NCBI GenBank assembly: GCA_026120185.1
Contig: JANUWF010002422.1
Coordinates: 372,001 to 436,000, forward strand
Length of the DNA stretch: 64,000 bases
Direction: 5' to 3'
Source of the DNA: Voacanga thouarsii
Lineage: Eukaryota > Streptophyta > Magnoliopsida > Gentianales > Apocynaceae
Shown: positions 59,566 through 64,000 of the stretch, one piece after another
Position numbering within the stretch: the stretch's first letter is position 1
How the letters are laid out: each line of letters begins with the position of its first letter
The notes under the pieces: model-generated
What the model saw: the letters and a program-made list of their open reading frames with translations, nothing else
Databases searched by the model: none
What the model was told of the DNA's origin: nothing
Translations under genes and position numbers: made by a program

Positions 59566-61029
59566 TGATGTGTGTTTTTTACTATCGAAAATATTACCAA
59601 TAAATTACACAATTAATCAAGTTTTAATTAAAGTGTCAACTGCTAAAACCACACATACGGATAAGTACACCCATCGTATAGTATAGAGAATAGTAAGTAT
59701 TGAATCTACGAGAACTTAGGCTCCCACTTTACTTTATCCAAATCTTTATTGTTTAGTCAATAAAACAAAGAAATAGAAGTAAATAAAACATTAACCTACT
59801 ATACTAGAAAAAATCAAGTCACAAGGATAATCAAGGAATGAGAAAAAGAAGAAAATACATATAAATACATAGAAATTCTTGAATACACAATAATGATGGA
59901 CAAACTATTCTCTCAATTAACTATTATCTTTGCATCGTAAAGGATTAAGGTAAACCCACTTTGTTTGCAATCCATGGAATCACTATATTCTAATTAAATT
60001 AGTGAATATATTATGTCTCAACCAATTTACCCAAAAAATGCATTAAAATCAATCCTTACACGAATCCCTATATTCTAGGTGATTTAAGCATAAAATTAGT
60101 CAATGAATCTATGTTCTAGCAATCATCAACCAACCTTTGATTATTTAGCCTTTATCCTTAACCTCTTTTCAAGCAAGTTATGAATAACTAATATTGAATT
60201 AATTAGTTGGTCATTCTCTCCTAACATTGTTTTGCAAGTTAATTAGAAGAGAATTAATCAATCCAACAAGACATTATGCTCAAGTAATCAAATACCAAGA
60301 ATAACAATAAATTGATCCAAGAACTAAAATCAATACAAAATCATAAATCCACAAGAATATCCTCTGAAGACAATTAAAGCATAAATCTCAAATTATCAAT
60401 AAATTACAAAAAAAAGAGAAAAAGAAATTAGTCATAAACAAGTAAACCTTCTTCTTCTTCCTTAAAACCTTCTTGTGCAACCTTCTCTTCTTCTTCTCCA
60501 AGAATTCTCCTTGATCCTCCTCAATCTTGGTGTTTAGGAGTTTTCTAAAGATATTACATTAAATAATTGAAAACTATGAAAACTCCCTTGTATAATGTTA
60601 TTCTCTTTTATTTATAGGAGTTCTAATTGTCAAAAAGTACCTACAAGAGTCATTTTCCATGGTTGAAAGAGTTCCTAAAAGAATACAATTGAAATTGCCA
60701 AAACCTGCTTGAATAGGAAAATTCACCGACTCTGATCAGAATGTACCATTCGACCCACCTGACACCGGGGTCCAATCTGTTTCTCCTTAAAATTGCTACT
60801 TTTTCAGAACTGACCTGGTGCCTGGTGCCTTCATTTGTCCTGGCGCCGGGTCCAATTTGGAATCTTTCATTTTTCGCTCGAAATCCACTTAAATCTACAC
60901 AAATTTGTCAAAAATAATTTTTACAAGAAAAATATCAAATAGGAAGAAATATGCCTAGTTATTACATCAAAAGTATTACAAAATACCCTCAAATAACTAG
61001 GAAAATAATGGAAATTTTAGCCCCTATCA
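59566..61029 (-). repeat. Element F 5' LTR
   Basis: 1.46 kb; plus-strand ends are TGATGTGTG and GCCCCTATCA. On the minus strand the TATA box TATAAATAAA is at about 60607-60616, with GC-rich modules upstream at about 60750-60860 (GGCGCCGGGTCC type). Confidence 0.92.
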
Positions 61030-61033
61030 CAAG

Positions 61034-61128
61034 GAAAGTTATACCTCCTTAGGCCGCCAGTCTCTTGAGCAAGAACTTTTTCTTCTTCATCCTAGGTGGC
61101 CCAAGGAATTAGATTCCCTGGGCCGCCA
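61034..61128 (-). mobile_element. Element E LTR, right part
   Basis: It continues the inverted-repeat motif interrupted at 46107: CCTCCTTAGGCCGCC, then GGTGGCCCAAGGAATTAG and CCCTGGGCCGCCA. It is cut by the end of element I. Confidence 0.7.
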
Positions 61129-63150
61129 TGTTGTTGTTGTTGTTTTGAAAAAAAACAGAGAGCATGCATACGGGAGACAAAAATGGAGGGAAAAAAAAAA
61201 AACATGAACAAAGAACAACAGAAGCATGGGAGCGTTTAGACCATACCTCTGTGTGCCTTAAACCTTGAAGACTGTGGGAGAATCGATTGAATCACAGGGA
61301 CAGCTTCTTCCTTCCCGTTTGATGAAGCTTCTGGTTGTTCTCTTGCCAACCTTCTACTTCTTCTCAGGTGCATGAACTCCATGCCTTTCAGTTCTCAGAA
61401 TATGTCCCTCCCAAATCCTTGTTGGTGAACACAGAAATTGGGTGAGAAGAGCATCGGTCTCATGGCTCTTGTTGGCTTCTTATGTACTAGCCAAAAACCA
61501 ACAACAGAGAGTAAAGAGTCACGAGAGAGAAAGAGAGAGAGAGTCACAAGAGAGAAAAACTTTAGGAAATTCAATGGTCTTTTTTCCACACAGTGAGCGT
61601 GAGAAGTGAAGCCAAAAATAGGTCTTTAATTATTCTGATAATAATATCCCCAGGATTTAATATTTCAAACATTTAGATATTATTAACAGAGTAAGTTTAG
61701 CTTCACCCTAAACTCTACTAAACTGTATTTGGAAAAATCCGATAGTTCAGGCTATTGGGCCAAAATAATATTTATTATTTTTCTTGGACCCAAAAAGCCC
61801 AAAATAATAAACATTAATTATTTATTCCTTAGGCTTAAATAAATAACCCAATAAATAATTAATGAGCCCAAATGAACTAAAATAATTAAACTTTAATTAT
61901 ATATTTCTTGGGCTTAAATAAATAATCCAATAAATAATTAAGCATTAATTATTTCCTTCTAGTTTAAACCCAGGTTAATTTTTCTAATTATTCAATCTGG
62001 ACCTAGGCCCTGAATAATTAATTAACCAATTAAACCAGATAATAAATTTATCTCAATTTATTTTATTTCAGTCTAATAATAAATTAGACCTCCTGAATAA
62101 AATAAAACCCTCTTTAACTGAGACCAATTCCTCAACCCAAAATTAATGAGGACTTACGGGCTATTCCGAGGACCAAAAAGACACATCGCCTTAGCTACTA
62201 AAATGACCAAAATACCCCTACTATATAAATAGACGTATTTTTCATTTTAAATATTTTCTAATATCATCATAAGGAAATATTGACCCCAAGGACAATACTG
62301 CGTTAGCAAAGTCTCCGATCTACAGGTGAAATGACTAAAATACCCCTCTACACATCGCCGTGCATTTAGAGAGAAAGAAGTGTACTAATACCCCTCTAAA
62401 TGACATCTACCATCCTTAGGCTTCTAGTCCAATGATCCACGACTTCCTGGAGTGTTTCCGCTTTCCAAGGGAGCTACCCTAAAGCAAACATCGAAGTCAT
62501 GTTTCCCAGGGCCTTGGACATTTAGATCATTCAGACAACCACAAAGGGCGATATAGTATAGAAACTATCTTGTACAAGTCTGTCTTAACTAACTAGTTAC
62601 ATAAACCCAATATACAAGTATATTGGTTTTACTATAGAACCTCAACTATAGCATATCAAAGTATATGCTTCCAGCTTCGTCAGACCACCAACTTATACTC
62701 AAGTCGTAGAGTACTAGTCTCCACTGTAGCGGTAGTAATCTAGGTTTCTACCATATTGTACTTTTAGAAACCACTACTACAGGTCATGTTCTACGTATTC
62801 GAAATACGCTTATATCATGAAGTGAGTGGACTACTCACTGGCCAAAGGTAAGACATTCCCTATTGGAATTCATAATATAATAACCTAAATATGATGAGAT
62901 TCCTATTCTTATCAATTGGTTAAGAACAAATGTTTATGTTTATGTGTTTAAATAACCCATGATCCATACCTTACTGTGAAAGACCACCATTCACATAGAT
63001 CACTTATTTAAACATAATGGGTTTTTTTCAAACGAAATTGTGCACAAATAAAGAAAATAAATTCACAAACGATTTCTGAAAATAAATTTTTTTATTAAAA
63101 TATTTGATATTTACATCAGAAACCTAGTCTAAAAGGGCATATTCCCAACA
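61129..63150 (-). repeat. Element I 3' LTR (Copia, minus strand)
   Basis: On the minus strand the LTR opens TGTTGGGAATATGCCC right after the polypurine tract AGTGGGAGA (63152-63160) and ends in a CAACAACAACA run near 61129. The exact last base is ambiguous because of that run. It is 2.0 kb. The opening and general sequence resemble solo LTRs D1 and D2. The antisense-strand frames inside it are shadows. Confidence 0.8.
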
Positions 63151-63172
63151 ATCTCCCACTTGCACTCTAAGA

Positions 63173-64000
63173 CTATGTAAGTCCATAGGTGCCCAACTCT
63201 ATGGCGTCTAAGTATCTTTTGAAGGCTCTCTCGGCCAAAGGCTTGGTGAATGGATTTGCTAGATTGTTATCTGAGGCAATCTGTTCCACCACGACTTTCC
63301 GTCTCTGGATGAAATCCCAGATCAAGTGATACTTCCTCTCGTTTTGCTTCCCCTTCTTACGGTTCCGAGGTTCCTTGGACTGCAAAATTGCTCCATTGTT
63401 GTCGTAATACATCACAATCAGTCTGTCCATATGTGGCACGACCCCAAGTTTTGAAAGGAATTTCTGGAGCCAGACTACTTCCTTGGATGCCTCCAAAGCT
63501 ACCACATACTCAGCTTCCATGGTTAAGTCAGCAATGCAAGATTGCTTAATACTCCTCCATGAAATTTCTCCTCCAGACAAGGTGAAGACATATCCATTAG
63601 TGGATTTTCTCTCATCCTTATTCGTCTGGAAGTCTAAGTCTATGTATCCTGTAAGAACAAAATCATCAGCCCTGTAAACCAGCATATAATCTTTCGTTCC
63701 CTTGAGGTACTTAAGAATATGCTTTACAGCTTACCAATGAACCTCCCCAGGGTTTGACTGATAGCTGCTAACTAAGCCTACGACAAAGTAGATATCTGGC
63801 CTACTACACAGCATGGCGTACATGAGACTTTCCACAGCCGAAGCATAGGGAATCCTACTCTTTCTGTCATTTTCTTCTTGAGACTTAGGACAGTCCCTTG
63901 AAGAAAATGAAAACTCATGTCTACAAGGGATTAAAACTCCCTTGCATGAGTCCATGCTGTACTTGGCCAGCATCTTGTTAATGTATGCGGCTTGGGATAA
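63173..64000 (-). pseudogene. Element I pol C-terminus (RT end and RNase H), one in-frame stop; leaves window
   Basis: The frame enters from beyond 64000 with SQAAYINKMLAKYSMDSCKG, the end of Copia RT, and runs to VHW at 63734. There a single TAA (63731-63733) interrupts it where the family has a charged residue before AVKHILKYLKGTKDYMLVYR. RNase H then continues unbroken with TGYIDLDFQ, GYVFTLSGGEISWRSIKQSC, TMEAEYVVALEA, YYDNNGAI and KYHLIWDFIQRRKV, ending at 63173. The catalytic acidic residues are retained. This is the best-preserved coding sequence in the window. Whether the rest of element I is intact cannot be seen. Confidence 0.9.

Larger units (their letters stand above)
46108..61029 (-). 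mobile_element. Element F: non-autonomous Athila-related LTR element (minus strand), TSD CTAAG/C-AAG
   Basis: The plus-strand ends are TGATGTGTGTTTTT (46108) and GCCCCTATCA (61029). The flanks are CTAAG (46103-46107) and CAAG (61030-61033), best read as a 5-bp duplication with one base lost. Across the insertion the host sequence joins as GGCCTAAG then GAAAG. Without the nested element G it is about 5.6 kb, with LTRs of about 1.45 kb and only 2.7 kb inside. Its LTRs, primer site and 3' tracts resemble element C, but it has no RT, RNase H or integrase. It would depend on an autonomous Athila relative. Confidence 0.8.

Overview
This window is plant nuclear DNA, most likely eudicot and most likely pericentromeric heterochromatin. 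No intact host gene is visible. The only host-like coding matter is a 3-kb cluster of three broken gene fragments near the left edge: an RKD-type RWP-RK factor, one exon of an MDP1-type phosphatase, and part of a TMK-type LRR receptor kinase. Plant lineage follows from these families, from CACTA termini, and from Ty3 and Copia LTR elements of plant clades. I cannot name a species. I saw no rRNA gene, functional tRNA gene, CRISPR or prokaryotic feature.

Positions 1-15 kb. A CACTA transposon end (1-856) is followed by microsatellites, the three gene fragments, and an AT-rich gap. Next come a solo long LTR (5091-8118), a second CACTA end (about 8545-8946), a decayed LTR-like stretch, and a second solo long LTR (10493-14800) with a perfect 5-bp target-site duplication (TSD), TATGC.

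Positions 15-64 kb. This is one nest of LTR retrotransposons that can be unpacked from TG...CA ends and TSDs. Element A (Tekay/Del-like Ty3) starts at 14871. Its 5' LTR is split by element B, a Sirevirus-like Copia (16835-39478, TSD ATGTA). B's own 5' LTR is split by element C, an Athila-like Ty3 (17769-26604, TSD GTGAG). B's env-like region holds two solo LTRs of one further family, D1 and D2. A's 3' LTR (43465-45031) is cut by element E (minus strand). E's LTR is cut by F, a minus-strand non-autonomous Athila relative (46108-61029). F's 3' LTR is cut by G, a chromovirus whose pol frame runs into its 3' LTR as in centromeric (CRM) elements (46944-56237, TSD ACAAG). G's gag is cut by solo LTR H (49166-50693, TSD ATGAG). 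On the right, E is cut again by Copia element I (minus strand), which leaves the window. A>E>F>G>H is five levels deep.

Almost all polyprotein frames carry stops and frameshifts. Many of these look like C-to-T or G-to-A changes, as expected of methylated, silenced repeats. The least decayed coding region is element I at the right edge, with one stop in about 275 codons. The observations I rate highest are the nest, the CRM-like pol/LTR overlap, the GC-rich palindrome modules placed upstream of the TATA box in several LTR families, the tRNA-like box at a fixed offset in the long Tekay-like LTRs, and the unrecognised two-part ORF of element F.
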